DNA of 64,000 nt, taken from NCBI RefSeq assembly GCF_009765985.1, contig NZ_LMUM01000006.1, forward strand, positions 18,782-82,781. The letters are read 5' to 3'. Source of the DNA: Acidobacterium sp. S8 (GTDB lineage Bacteria > Acidobacteriota > Terriglobia > Terriglobales > Acidobacteriaceae). The notes under the pieces were generated by a model, which saw nothing but the letters and a program-made list of their open reading frames with translations, did not search any database and was not told where the DNA came from. Within the stretch, counting starts at the first letter, position 1. The number at the start of each line of letters is the position of its first letter. Positions 8,673-17,695 of this stretch are shown one piece after another. Made by a program: the position numbers and the translations under genes.

Positions 8673-10016
8673 TCAGGGCAGCAGTGCAGGATTTGCCCTC
8701 TGCGCCAGATCCAGAGCCTGCTGTGGGAACCAGGCTCCCGCGATCGGATCGTCGAGGCCCCATAACGGATCGAAGACCGCTTGACCGGCACTGTTGGTTG
8801 GCCATCCCGGCTGCGAATACACCTGGTAGTCCCATGCCCGCGCCCCGCCGGCGGCATCACATGTGCCATCTGACTGGCCTGGTGTCTTTACCCATAGATA
8901 AGCGTCCAACAGCGGAACCTTTGTATTCGCAGTGGGATGAGTGCCCAACCCACGTGCCGGAGGATTGCACCAGTTGCCGTTAGTCAGTGTCTGGACTACC
9001 GAAACTGGCTGAGTATACGGAGCATTCGCGTAGATACTGGCGTCGAGCGGTCCCTGGCCATTGCGGCTGGTGTCGATAACGAAATGCGTCGTAGGTACGG
9101 CTATTCCCATGTTTTGCTGATACCACTCGTCGGTGTAGATCCAGGTTGCAATGTTGTCCGGATCGACTGTTCCGAGGGGCGAATAATATTGGCTCGCGCA
9201 GTACGAGTAATTGCCCAGTCGCCAGCCACCCTGCTCCGCATCTTGCCCGAACGCAATGCAATCGGAGACCCAGGTATCGTAGGTCGATTCGTAGTTGTTC
9301 AAATTGAAGTTCGATACGTTCGTGAAAAATCCCTGTGCCTGCTGAATGCCGGCCTGGACAAGCCGTTGCGCCATTATCGGCACCGCCTGCCAGTGACTAT
9401 TGCCCGCGTCAAGGTAGACCAGTGTCTGCGGTCCGGTTTCTAGCGTAGTGACTGCATAGTTGATCTGCGTAAAGCGGTCAGCGGTCGCCTGTGCAATGTT
9501 TACCTTCGTAGGATCGTATCCGCAATCGCTGGGCAGGTCCGCCAGAGCGTCCGGCTCCAGGATGATCACCGCTTTCTTGCTGCCGATCGCCGCGGCAATT
9601 GCATCAATCCACGTCTCATAATCCGCAGTATTCTCCGCGCCGCCGGCCGAGTAGCTTCCGCAGTCGCGGCCGGGGATGTTGTAGAGCGTGAACACCGGTA
9701 TGGCCCGCTCAAACGCTGCTTGCCGTAGAGTCGATGCCACGGTAGTGCTCACCTCGGCAGGCGTGCCGCTGGTGAGCCACACCGCCTGCGGGATCGTTTC
9801 CATCGCCGCGATGAGCAGGGCGTCCTTCAACTTACCCTGCCGGAGTAGACTCTCCACCTGCGGAACGGCTCCGCTGGGCGGTTCGGTGACAAAGAATCGA
9901 GTATTGGGCGGTAGAGTCTTCGACTGCCCGTGCGCCGCTGCGATTGATATCAGCAACAGTGCTATCGCTGTGACAAATCCGCGTAGAGTGCGCCAGTGAA
10001 GGTTCGAAGCGGGCAT
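8673..10016 (-). CDS. Glycoside hydrolase family 6 cellulase, secreted
   Basis: 447 residues with a signal peptide (GFVTAIALLLISIAAAHGQ). GH6 enzymes cut beta-1,4-glucan with inversion, as endoglucanases or cellobiohydrolases. Family motifs appear in order: FTLYNIPGRDCGSYSAGG (the Asp in the RDC segment is the expected catalytic region), IILEPDALADL, VYLDAGNSHW, NVSNFN, HFVIDTSRNGQGP, GLGTHPTA and AYLWVKTPGQSDG. There is no carbohydrate-binding module. It is monocistronic and free-standing, so it probably acts outside the cell or in the periplasm on plant-derived glucan. Endo versus exo mode cannot be decided from the sequence alone. Confidence 0.93.
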   Translation of the reverse strand: MPASNLHWRTLRGFVTAIALLLISIAAAHGQSKTLPPNTRFFVTEPPSGAVPQVESLLRQGKLKDALLIAAMETIPQAVWLTSGTPAEVSTTVASTLRQAAFERAIPVFTLYNIPGRDCGSYSAGGAENTADYETWIDAIAAAIGSKKAVIILEPDALADLPSDCGYDPTKVNIAQATADRFTQINYAVTTLETGPQTLVYLDAGNSHWQAVPIMAQRLVQAGIQQAQGFFTNVSNFNLNNYESTYDTWVSDCIAFGQDAEQGGWRLGNYSYCASQYYSPLGTVDPDNIATWIYTDEWYQQNMGIAVPTTHFVIDTSRNGQGPLDASIYANAPYTQPVSVVQTLTNGNWCNPPARGLGTHPTANTKVPLLDAYLWVKTPGQSDGTCDAAGGARAWDYQVYSQPGWPTNSAGQAVFDPLWGLDDPIAGAWFPQQALDLAQRANPALLP

Positions 10017-10161
10017 GTTGAGAACTCCTAGGGGTAGTCGCGTTCAGCTATCCGCCCACCTTATAGAGCGGCCCATTACGAGTTGTCAACTTTCGCAGCG
10101 ACTGTAGCGCTCGAGCACATGTCCCGTACAAAAGGGAAGGGGTACCCCTGCAATCCACGAA

Positions 10162-11088
10162 CTATTGCTTTAATAGGTTTCTGGCGATGAAGAGGGCATT
10201 TGCAGGCCGTTCTGCGAGTCGCCGCATGAAATACGGATACCACTCGGCACCGAAAGGAACGTAGATCCTCATCCGAAATCCCTCGCGTACCAGCGATTTC
10301 TGCAGATCGCGCCGGATTCCGTAGAGCATCTGGAACTCAAAACTCGCCGGATCAATGGCTTGTTGGCGAACGAACTTCTTTGTCGCGTCTATCATCTGCT
10401 CATCGTGCGTAGCCATGCCGTGGTAGACGCCGCTCGTTAGCAACTGCTGCATCAGCTTCACGTAGTTCGCATCTACGTCCTTTTTCTCCGGGAAAGCGAG
10501 ATTGGCCGGCTCCTTATAAGCGCCTTTGCAAAGCCGGATACGAATCCCCTCAGCGGTCAGAGTGCGGATGTCGTCTTCGCTCCGGTACAGGTAAGACTGG
10601 ATCACGATACCGACGTGACCGCGGTTCCCCGGGCGAGCATGTAGCCTGCGCACCATGTCGATGGTGGCCTGGGTATATTCGCTGCCCTCCATATCGACCC
10701 GGACAAAGGTATTTGCCGCCGCCGCATGATCGACCAGCTCGGCGACAATCTCCTCCGCTAAGCCCGGATCGAGGTCCATTCCCATCTGGGTCAGCTTCAG
10801 GCTGACATTGGCGTCAAGCTTGCGTGTCTGAATCGCATCGAGCAGCCGATGATAGATGTCAGCGGAGTGGTGTGCCTCGGCCGGGGTGGAGACGTTCTCG
10901 CCCAGGCTGTCCAGGGTGGAAGCGATGCCCGATTTCTGCAGCGACTCCGCCGAACGGAGAACCTCGTCGACCGTCATCCCGGCAACAAAGCGGGAGGACA
11001 TACGGCGGCCCATGGCCGACCGTTCGGAAAAGTTTCGAAGGGTTGTATTACGGGACAAGGCAATAAAAGCAGAGCGCAGAATGGGCAT
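10162..11088 (-). CDS. Proline dehydrogenase
   Basis: About 308 residues, a single-domain flavoenzyme that oxidises proline to pyrroline-5-carboxylate and passes electrons to quinone. Family motifs are FVRVDMEGSEYTQ, GIVIQSYLYRSEDDI, IRLCKGAYKEP, MATHDEQMI, FEFQMLYGIRRDLQ and the C-terminal YVPFGAEWYPYFMRRLAERPAN. The frame is open 135 bases further upstream, but AAGGA lies just before ATG 11088 and the protein begins MPILRSAFIALSRN, which fits the family. The partner pyrroline-5-carboxylate dehydrogenase is not in the window. Confidence 0.93.
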   Translation of the reverse strand: MPILRSAFIALSRNTTLRNFSERSAMGRRMSSRFVAGMTVDEVLRSAESLQKSGIASTLDSLGENVSTPAEAHHSADIYHRLLDAIQTRKLDANVSLKLTQMGMDLDPGLAEEIVAELVDHAAAANTFVRVDMEGSEYTQATIDMVRRLHARPGNRGHVGIVIQSYLYRSEDDIRTLTAEGIRIRLCKGAYKEPANLAFPEKKDVDANYVKLMQQLLTSGVYHGMATHDEQMIDATKKFVRQQAIDPASFEFQMLYGIRRDLQKSLVREGFRMRIYVPFGAEWYPYFMRRLAERPANALFIARNLLKQ

Positions 11089-11354
11089 ATCTTCCTTGAA
11101 AATGGTCGAACTTATTATTTTCGCACAACAATACTCGAGCCTTGGAAGAGTCTCTTTCCAGATCGGCGTTAAGTGGCGATGAAAATTCATCGCGGTTTTA
11201 TGAAGGCAAGTAACGAAAGCCATACAAACCGCATCAGAACTTTATAGATCAGAGTAGAGCTGCGGTTCTCCAAAAACCGCAGTGGTTCGCAAACAACAAA
11301 TATGTGAACAGCACCTGAACGGTACGACCGTTGCAGGCGCAGTGGAGAATTCTC

Positions 11355-11633
11355 ATGGTGAACAACTGCGCAAATCCTCAATGTGCCAAGCCTTTGCACT
11401 ACCTCCGGGAGGGCCGAATCTTTGTATTCGAAGCTCAGACCGTATGCCGAGGCGGTGAGATGCCCGGTCATCATCTGGAACATTTCTGGTTGTGTGGAGA
11501 CTGCTCCCGGATTTTCCGGATTGAGCGCGGAACCGATTCCGCCGCACGTTTGGTCCCTCGTTACACGCCACGCCTTCCTGTCAGACGCGAAACCAGGGAA
11601 GAGCCTGCCGCGACCACCGCGCTTGCTTCGTAA
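11355..11633 (+). CDS. Small zinc-ribbon-like hypothetical protein
   Basis: About 92 residues from ATG 11355, with GGAGA shortly upstream. It contains NNCANPQCAKPL (C-x4-C) and FWLCGDCSRIF (C-x2-C), together a plausible four-Cys zinc ribbon spaced by about 40 residues. The C-terminal third is Arg/Pro/Ala-rich and probably disordered. No transmembrane segment is visible. A strong terminator follows at once. The function is unknown; a zinc-binding regulator or adaptor is a guess from the Cys pairs alone. Confidence 0.65.
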   Translation: MVNNCANPQCAKPLHYLREGRIFVFEAQTVCRGGEMPGHHLEHFWLCGDCSRIFRIERGTDSAARLVPRYTPRLPVRRETREEPAATTALAS

Positions 11634-11651
11634 CGCTGGCAGTCCAAAATC

Positions 11652-11680
11652 AAAAAGCGCCCTGTGAGGGGCGCTTTTTT
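11652..11680. terminator. Intrinsic terminator, bidirectional
   Basis: AAAAAGCGCCC and GGGGCGCTTTTTT form a GC-rich hairpin with a short TGTGA loop. It has a T-run on one side and an A-run on the other. It sits between the zinc-ribbon gene (plus strand) and the GT2 gene (minus strand), which converge here. Confidence 0.9.
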
Positions 11681-11699
11681 GTGCAAAAATGCCTGTTGA

Positions 11700-12470
11700 T
11701 TAACTTCGACTGACAGGAACTTCAGGCTTCAGATTTTTCACCGTCCGGCTATAAACTCCCGTAATTGCATTCCAGCGAATGTACAGTAATTCTTCCAACA
11801 TCTTTATGCCATCTTTCAGATAGCTGATGCGGGACCGCTCATCGTGTCCCCACGTGACCGGAACCTCGCGGACTATATAACCGCGCTTGATCGCGATAAA
11901 GAGAATTTCGGGATCGAATCCCCAGCGCTCGATACGCTGCAGCCGAAAAACCGTCTGAGCCGCATCGCGCGTGAATGCCTTGAAGCCGCATTGCGTATCG
12001 GCGAACGGCAAACCCATGATCATACGTGTCACGGCATTGAAGCACCGGCCGAAAAAGCGCCGGTAAAGCGGCTGCTTGAGGGTCTGTCGTTTCCGCTCCA
12101 GCCACCGTGAACCGATCGCAATATCCGCGCCCTCGCGGATGGCCGCAAAGAGTCGTTCCGCCTCTTCCATCGGCGACGACAGATCAGCATCAGTAAACAT
12201 CACGATGCCGCCGGAAGCCTCCAGCATTCCGTTGCGCACGCTGTAGCCCTTGCCGCGATTTCCGGGATTTTGAATGATCCGCAACGGAGGGTAGTCGGAG
12301 ATGAACTTCGCGACAACATCTGCTGTATTATCGGTCGAACCATCGTTGACCACCAGCACTTCAGCGCTCCAGCTGCGTTCGCGAATGGTGCTCAGCACAC
12401 TTTCCAGGGTGGCTCCTATCCGTGCGCTCTCGTTATAGGCAGGAATGACGATACTGTAATCAGGATTCAC
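11700..12470 (-). CDS. Family 2 glycosyltransferase, dolichyl-phosphate glucosyltransferase-like
   Basis: 256 residues with a GT-A fold. It has SIVIPAYNESARI at the N-terminus, NDGSTD at 42-47, NRGKGYSVRNGM, and the metal-binding DAD at 94-96 in MFTDADLSSP. QCGFKAFTRDAA and RWGFDPEILFIA are typical of the DPG-synthase-like subfamily, which loads sugar onto a polyprenyl-phosphate carrier. There is no clear membrane helix. The start is GTG 12470 with a weak ribosome site, so the exact N-terminus is uncertain. The gene stands alone, convergent with the small gene to its left. Confidence 0.88.
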   Translation of the reverse strand: MNPDYSIVIPAYNESARIGATLESVLSTIRERSWSAEVLVVNDGSTDNTADVVAKFISDYPPLRIIQNPGNRGKGYSVRNGMLEASGGIVMFTDADLSSPMEEAERLFAAIREGADIAIGSRWLERKRQTLKQPLYRRFFGRCFNAVTRMIMGLPFADTQCGFKAFTRDAAQTVFRLQRIERWGFDPEILFIAIKRGYIVREVPVTWGHDERSRISYLKDGIKMLEELLYIRWNAITGVYSRTVKNLKPEVPVSRS

Positions 12471-12568
12471 CCAGACAACCGTAATGCTTGAATTGAAGTG
12501 CTCTTACCCGTATCATACTCCTGCGCCAACAGCTAACTGCACAGCCAGAGTATCCATCCAAAGGGGCC

Positions 12569-13906
12569 TCAATCTTCGATAGCCAGCGCTGCTGATGTCC
12601 AGAAATCGAGACAAACATTTGGAGGATTGGAAGAAGACCATGCGCGTTGTGTCAGCAGAATGGTCGTCATGCCATCCTTTGGATCCACTCTCCATGACGT
12701 GCCGAGGCCGCCATTCCAGCCGAAGGTCCCGACATTCCCGGCAATATCGGTTCGCTTGGTGATGATAGATATACAGAAGCCCCAGCCATTGACATCAAAA
12801 TAACCCGGCATAAGGCCTGAAATGGATTTTTGCTCCGGGGTTAGCTGGTCAGTTCTCATCAAATCAATCGACCGCTGGGACAGGATGCGGGGGCCACTGC
12901 GCTTGCCGGTACTCAGCATCATTTCGCTGAACGCGAAATAGTCGTCGACTGTAGAAACCAGGCCGCCAGATCCAGATGAGAAAGCTGGCGGGTGACTCCA
13001 CTGACCACTTTCCGCGTCGTCAAAAACATCGAGCTTTGTTGTTTGCGGATTGAGCCAGTAGCTGGTTGCAAATCGGTTCATCTTTGCCGCAGGCACGCTG
13101 AAATCGGTGTCCTTCATTCCTAGCGGTCCAAAAATCCGTTCGCGAAGGAAGACCTCAAACGGCTGACCGGAGGCGCGCGCGACTAAAACGCTGAGAACAT
13201 CGGCGCCTGTGTTATACATCCACATCTCGCCAGGCTGGTGCATGAGCGGCAGTGTTCCAAGGCGACGAATCCACTCGTCCGGAGCGGGCATAGATGCAGG
13301 AATTGGAGCTCCCATCCCGATCTGGAGTTCGTTTGCTGCTTTCAGAATTGGGCACGTGTCGGGCGATGTAAACACCAGGCCAAAACCCATGCGGAAAGTC
13401 AGTAGATCGCGGACAGTAATGGGCCGTTTTGCGGGCACGGTATCGTCGAGCTTTGCGTCGATTTTTTTCAAAACTCGACGATTGGCCAACTCAGGTAAAA
13501 GGCGTTCTACCGGTTCGTCTAGCCGCAGCGCACACTCTTCAACGAGGAGCATGGTGGCCGCAGCCGTAATTGGTTTTGTCATGGAAGCGATACGGAAGAT
13601 GGTGTCGCGCTGCATCGGCGCATTGTCGCCGAGTTTCTTAACCCCGATCGTATTTACTTCGACTTGTCCGCGCCGGCTGACCAGACTGACGATTCCCGGT
13701 ATCTCGCCATCGTCCACGTAACCGGTGAGAATGCCCGACATCCGGGTGAGTCCCCGTTGTGATAACCCGGCAGGAGGCAGCGTTTTCTTCGCCGTTTCAG
13801 GGCCGTTTCCGCTAACAGCAAACGCTTCGGCATTAGAGGGTGCCGCAACCGCAGCAGAGGCGGCAGCGACTTTTAGAAATGTACGTCGATCTACACCTGT
13901 CGTCAT
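12569..13906 (-). CDS. Tat-exported serine hydrolase, class C beta-lactamase fold
   Basis: 445 residues. The start DRRTFLKVAAASAAVAAPS is a twin-arginine signal. The hydrolase domain has the S-x-x-K nucleophile motif S108-M-T-K111 in FRIASMTKPI and a Tyr motif at Y231 (MWMYNTGADVLSV). It ends with GTFGWNGGLGTSW in place of the third active-site box. Such proteins act as esterases, DD-peptidases or peptide hydrolases; a true beta-lactamase role should not be assumed. It is monocistronic. Confidence 0.88.
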   Translation of the reverse strand: MTTGVDRRTFLKVAAASAAVAAPSNAEAFAVSGNGPETAKKTLPPAGLSQRGLTRMSGILTGYVDDGEIPGIVSLVSRRGQVEVNTIGVKKLGDNAPMQRDTIFRIASMTKPITAAATMLLVEECALRLDEPVERLLPELANRRVLKKIDAKLDDTVPAKRPITVRDLLTFRMGFGLVFTSPDTCPILKAANELQIGMGAPIPASMPAPDEWIRRLGTLPLMHQPGEMWMYNTGADVLSVLVARASGQPFEVFLRERIFGPLGMKDTDFSVPAAKMNRFATSYWLNPQTTKLDVFDDAESGQWSHPPAFSSGSGGLVSTVDDYFAFSEMMLSTGKRSGPRILSQRSIDLMRTDQLTPEQKSISGLMPGYFDVNGWGFCISIITKRTDIAGNVGTFGWNGGLGTSWRVDPKDGMTTILLTQRAWSSSNPPNVCLDFWTSAALAIED

Positions 13907-14176
13907 ATGAGCCAGCCTTCGCTATATCTCTTCTGGAACAGGCAACAGCGCGCAAACGCCTGCTTTGTCTCTACGAGGGAAACCCTAGTGAACCGGTGGG
14001 CAAAAAGCAACTGCTTTTAAGCCGGATGTATTTCGATGATTCGGCACTTGATCCATTGTTGAGGAGAGAGTTTTCAAACTGGAAACCTGCCAATAACGGA
14101 AAAGGAAACGCTATATTTTGTTACTAGAATCCAGGAGGCTCTCACTCATACCAAGGGAAGTGCTAAACTCGCCGCT

Positions 14177-15082
14177 ATGACAGATGAAAAACGCCGTTCG
14201 GCATGGTTCTGGATTTTTTTAGGCGGCGGGCTTTTTGTGGCCTTCATCGTAGTTGTGGGAGTACTCGCCTATTTCGCTGTGCAGGCCATGGGTGGCGGCA
14301 CGAATTTCGGCTCGAATATCGGGGTAATCGATGTAGACGGGGTGATTCTTTCCGCTGACAGCACAGTCGATAATCTACGCAAATTTGAGCAGGACGACTC
14401 CATTAAGGCCATCATCCTGCATATTGACTCGCCCGGTGGCGGGGCAGCGGCCTCGCAGGAAATTTATAACGAAGTGCGACATATCCGCGATGAGAAGAAG
14501 AAGCCGATCATTGCGTCGATTGAGAGTGTAGGTGCCAGTGGCGCCTATTACATCGCTTCCGGAACCAATAAGATTTACGCCAACGATGCCAGCATTGTCG
14601 GATCCATCGGTGTCATTATGGAGTGGACCAATTATGGCGACCTGCTGAAGTGGGCGAAATTGAAGCCAGAAGTCCTGAAGGCCGGATCGTTGAAAGATGC
14701 CGGTTCACCCACTCGGGAGATGACTCCTGAAGAACGTGCCTACTTTCAGAGCCTCGTGGACAATATGCACACGCAGTTCATCAGGGACGTTTCGGCTGGT
14801 CGCACGATCAGCGTAGATAAGCTTACGCCGCTGGCGACCGGACAGGTCTGGACGGGCCAGCAAGCCTTGCCGCTGCATCTAATTGATAAACAAGGTGGTT
14901 TTCGCGATGCATTGTTAGACACGGCGAAACAGGTTGGAATTTCCGGTGAGCCAAGTGTGGTAAAACCGCCCAAAAAGAAGAATTCTATCCTCGATTTCAT
15001 TACTTCGGATACGGATGATCTGTGGCCGAATCCCTCACGCCTCTTAGAAAAACACGCCGGCTTCTACTTTCTTTGGCGCTAA
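14177..15082 (+). CDS. sppA: Signal peptide peptidase SppA (short form)
   Basis: 301 residues. One N-terminal membrane anchor (about 10-36) is followed by a ClpP/crotonase-like domain. The protease digests cleaved signal peptides in the membrane. The expected Ser-Lys dyad is visible as S121 in GASGAYYIAS and K173 in AGSLKDAGSP, matching the spacing of Gram-positive-type short SppA. HIDSPGGGAAASQEIY and SIVGSIGVIM are conserved family blocks. The HU gene lies 64 bases downstream on the same strand. Confidence 0.93.
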   Translation: MTDEKRRSAWFWIFLGGGLFVAFIVVVGVLAYFAVQAMGGGTNFGSNIGVIDVDGVILSADSTVDNLRKFEQDDSIKAIILHIDSPGGGAAASQEIYNEVRHIRDEKKKPIIASIESVGASGAYYIASGTNKIYANDASIVGSIGVIMEWTNYGDLLKWAKLKPEVLKAGSLKDAGSPTREMTPEERAYFQSLVDNMHTQFIRDVSAGRTISVDKLTPLATGQVWTGQQALPLHLIDKQGGFRDALLDTAKQVGISGEPSVVKPPKKKNSILDFITSDTDDLWPNPSRLLEKHAGFYFLWR

Positions 15083-15146
15083 AGGTGAAATTTGTTGCAT
15101 CTATTATGGTTAACAAGCGTAACCTAGGTACGGAGCAGAACTTGCC

Positions 15147-15476
15147 ATGACCAAAGCAGACTTGGTGGAGGAAGTGACCCAACTCGGCGACCTGACGCGG
15201 CGCGATGGAGAGGTGATCGTAGATACTATCTTCGATTCCGTTATTCATGCTCTCAAGACAGGCGACAAGATAGAAATACGCGGTTTCGGCAGTTTCCGCA
15301 TCCGGCAGCGCAAGCCCCGGATCGGCCGCAATCCTAAGACAGGCGCGAAAGTCGAAGTTCCGGCCAAACGCGTTCCTTATTTCAAGCCCAGCAAAGAATT
15401 ACGGGATTTAGTCAATCCAAAAGATCCAGCTTCGGAACCTGCTTCCGAAAATGGTCCGGAGACACATTCGGCCTGA
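15147..15476 (+). CDS. HU/IHF-family DNA-binding protein
   Basis: 109 residues of nucleoid-associated protein. It has the N-terminal helices (MTKADLVEEVTQLGDLTRRD), the core IEIRGFGSFRIRQRKPRIGRNPKTG and arm PAKRVPYFKPSKELRD. The spacing and RNPKTG arm fit both HU and IHF-like subunits. The last 20 residues are an extra acidic/Ser tail beyond the usual 90-residue core. AT-rich DNA upstream (TATTATGG) may contain a promoter, but no convincing -35 was found. Confidence 0.93.
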   Translation: MTKADLVEEVTQLGDLTRRDGEVIVDTIFDSVIHALKTGDKIEIRGFGSFRIRQRKPRIGRNPKTGAKVEVPAKRVPYFKPSKELRDLVNPKDPASEPASENGPETHSA

Positions 15477-15525
15477 AAATCCAATGAGTTTTCAGTAGTG
15501 GGCATGGAGTTAACTCCATGCCTTT

Positions 15526-16416
15526 TTATTTGCGGATTCCGATGACGGAAAGGCTGCGGCCTGTAAAGCCGTGCTCTGCCCGATGGGAAAAGTAGCGGTC
15601 TGTCCTGCAGCTGGTGCAATCGCCCTGGATGAAGATGTTTTCCGCCTTAAGCCCGGCATCGACAAGTTGGCGGCGATTTGCTTCCACCAGATCCAGGTGC
15701 ATGCTCGGTCCGAGATTGCTATGTCCTGGTGCCCGTGCTGTGAGAAAGAGCATCGGATACTTTTCCTTGACCGGATCGGAATCGTAGACCTCCGAGAACA
15801 GTTCCGGTGCATAGCGGAACTGAGACTCAAATTCTGACCGGACTTCGTCACCAACCGCATAACAACATGCACCGATGCCTGGACCGATCGCCGCGACGAG
15901 GTCTTCCGTGCGGCTGCTGAACTCGACACGCATTCGACCCACCCCGTGTTCGACAATGCGTTTGACGGTTCCGCGCCATCCCGCGTGGAAGGCAGCCACG
16001 GCACGTCTGCCTGGATCGGCAACGAGAACGGGAATGCAGTCGGCCGTCTGGATGCCCAGCAAAACGCCCGGCTCGTTTGTCATCAGGCCATCGCCTTTTC
16101 GGAAGGCATCCTCACCGGCATCCACAGGTGCTGCGCAGTGGATGATTGAAGAATGAATCTGCTGCAGCGTGACCAGTGGATGTGTATATCCAACAACTGC
16201 TGAAATAAAGAGCTCACGATTGGCGACTACGGTTTCCCTTTGATCCGAGGCGGTGAAACCCAGGTTCAATTCACTGGTTTGTTCGTCCTGACTGTAGAGC
16301 GTAGTTTTGCCGCCCCTGCGGGTGCTGAAGCCATGCATCAGCCACGGCAACCTAGACCAAGCAGGTATCTGTACGACTTCCAGTTTGGTCAGTGGGCGAG
16401 TATTTGGTATCACCAT
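15526..16416 (-). CDS. pgeF: Peptidoglycan editing factor PgeF (YfiH/DUF152, multicopper-like fold)
   Basis: 296 residues. Family landmarks are LVTLQQIHSS with H88, GIQTADCIPVLVAD with C127 and AAFHAGWRGT with H144, together the expected metal or active-site His-Cys-His set. Later come IGPGIGACCYAVGDEV and GDCTSCRTDRYFSHR. YfiH-type proteins are amidase-like enzymes that keep wrong amino acids out of peptidoglycan precursors; older annotations call them laccase or polyphenol oxidase. It is monocistronic and convergent with the HU gene. Confidence 0.92.
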   Translation of the reverse strand: MVIPNTRPLTKLEVVQIPAWSRLPWLMHGFSTRRGGKTTLYSQDEQTSELNLGFTASDQRETVVANRELFISAVVGYTHPLVTLQQIHSSIIHCAAPVDAGEDAFRKGDGLMTNEPGVLLGIQTADCIPVLVADPGRRAVAAFHAGWRGTVKRIVEHGVGRMRVEFSSRTEDLVAAIGPGIGACCYAVGDEVRSEFESQFRYAPELFSEVYDSDPVKEKYPMLFLTARAPGHSNLGPSMHLDLVEANRRQLVDAGLKAENIFIQGDCTSCRTDRYFSHRAEHGFTGRSLSVIGIRK

Positions 16417-16786
16417 GCAGTTTCATTGTAGGGCACAAAAGCATAGGGCCCGCTTTCCAGCGGGCCCGCTTTAGAGGCATATAGGAAGGGAGCCAATGGG
16501 TAGTGTAACTGAGGTTCCGCTTACGCGGACAATTCAAGAATGTTACTCACAAGGTGAGAATACTGACTGAAGTTGCCTCTTGCTATTGGTTACTATGAAC
16601 GCAAACACGGCTCCAAAAGTTGCCTGTCGATACTTTGATTTTCTTAAGATATTTGGTAAATCGATCAAGTTAGATTCAGAGTCGAGAATATCTACAATTA
16701 ATGAACTTAGGTCTGCATCCTTTCGATTCGCTTCGCGTGCTCAATGCAGTTCCAAATTACGGCACGGATTTTCGAATTAAGAAGTT
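16417..16786. other. Intergenic 370 bases, no gene supported
   Basis: This stretch holds a hairpin at 16446-16467 and then a more AT-rich part (about 16580-16780). No frame in it resembles a protein family or has a good ribosome site. It separates the divergently read upstream end of pgeF from the 3' end of the ferredoxin-reductase-like gene, so it should include the pgeF promoter. No clear -35/-10 pair was identified. Confidence 0.5.
16446..16467. terminator. GC-rich hairpin in the pgeF leader region
   Basis: GGGCCCGCT and AGCGGGCCC form a perfect 9-bp stem around TTCC, 30 bases upstream of the pgeF start. There is only a short TTT after it on the plus strand. It could be a weak terminator for the reductase gene read toward pgeF or a structured leader. 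The role is uncertain. Confidence 0.4.
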
Positions 16787-17566
16787 CTAATCGTAACGCT
16801 CAAAAATAATCTGTTTTCTCTGCCAGCCGAGTTCTGTCAGCTTGCTGCGATTGGCCGACACCATATCATTCAGTCCGCAGATGTAGGCGTGCACGTCGAA
16901 GCCTGCCGGCTCTGCTACGGTGATGACCGGAGCAGAATGATTTTGATTGGCGCGCGCCGTCACAATTTCTCCGACATGCTGCTGGACATAGCCGCGCAAA
17001 CCCTCCCATCCCTCATGTGGACGGCTAAGCGTGGAAAGGTAGTGGAAGTTGTGCCGCTCGGCGGCCACTTTCTGGAAATACTTTTGATAATAGATTTCGG
17101 TTTCGTGGCGCGTTCCGTAGACTAGCCAGATGGTACGTCCCTGGCTGCGATCGTCGCCGCTTTCGGGGAAGAGCCATTCGACAAATCCACGCAAGGGCGC
17201 AATGCCGGTGCCGGTGGCGATGAAGATGGCATCTGTAAGCGGCTGTCGCAGAGTGAAGAGACCGTGAGGTCCATGGAACGGGATCGTTTGTCCGGGCTCA
17301 AGATCGCACAGCAGATTTGAGAAGAAGCCGCCTTCGACACGATTCACGCAGAGATCGAATTGGTTAGCGCGAGGCGCGGATGCGACGGAGTATGCGCGCG
17401 TCTGCGATTTGCCTCTTTCATCAACGGCGACGCAGGAAACAAACTGGCCGGGCGCGAAATCAAAATGCGAAAGCTCATCAATCGAGAATTCGAGATGGTA
17501 GCACTCTGCCGGAGCGGAGAGCATTAGCTTTTGCTGAAGCCGGGCAGTAAAGAGTGGTCTATCCAA
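16787..17566 (-). CDS. Ferredoxin/flavodoxin-NADP+ reductase-like flavoprotein
   Basis: 259 residues. The FAD-binding beta-barrel has RAYSVAS at 57-63. The NADP domain has IFIATGTGIAPLRG (119-127) and YICGLNDMV near the C-terminus. The protein ends ERYD, close to the FERYD-like ends of bacterial ferredoxin reductases. It moves electrons between NADPH and a ferredoxin or flavodoxin. The start is TTG 17566, supported by AAGGA 7 bases before it. It is divergent from the second flavin reductase across about 130 bases, so both may share control. Confidence 0.88.
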   Translation of the reverse strand: MDRPLFTARLQQKLMLSAPAECYHLEFSIDELSHFDFAPGQFVSCVAVDERGKSQTRAYSVASAPRANQFDLCVNRVEGGFFSNLLCDLEPGQTIPFHGPHGLFTLRQPLTDAIFIATGTGIAPLRGFVEWLFPESGDDRSQGRTIWLVYGTRHETEIYYQKYFQKVAAERHNFHYLSTLSRPHEGWEGLRGYVQQHVGEIVTARANQNHSAPVITVAEPAGFDVHAYICGLNDMVSANRSKLTELGWQRKQIIFERYD

Positions 17567-17695
17567 AGTTGTAATCCTTTTCTTTTCAAATTATCGCTTG
17601 CGCGTCGCGGCAACAGCAATCGTGACGTGCGAGCGAAGTTCTTCTGGAAGAGGCTTGCAATATACTCAAATTCACAAGAAACCTGAACGACTTTT

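Noticed and set aside
13840..14127. A 95-residue frame between the serine hydrolase and sppA
   Set aside because: It overlaps the hydrolase N-terminus on the other strand, has no family resemblance, and its second half runs through promoter-like DNA.
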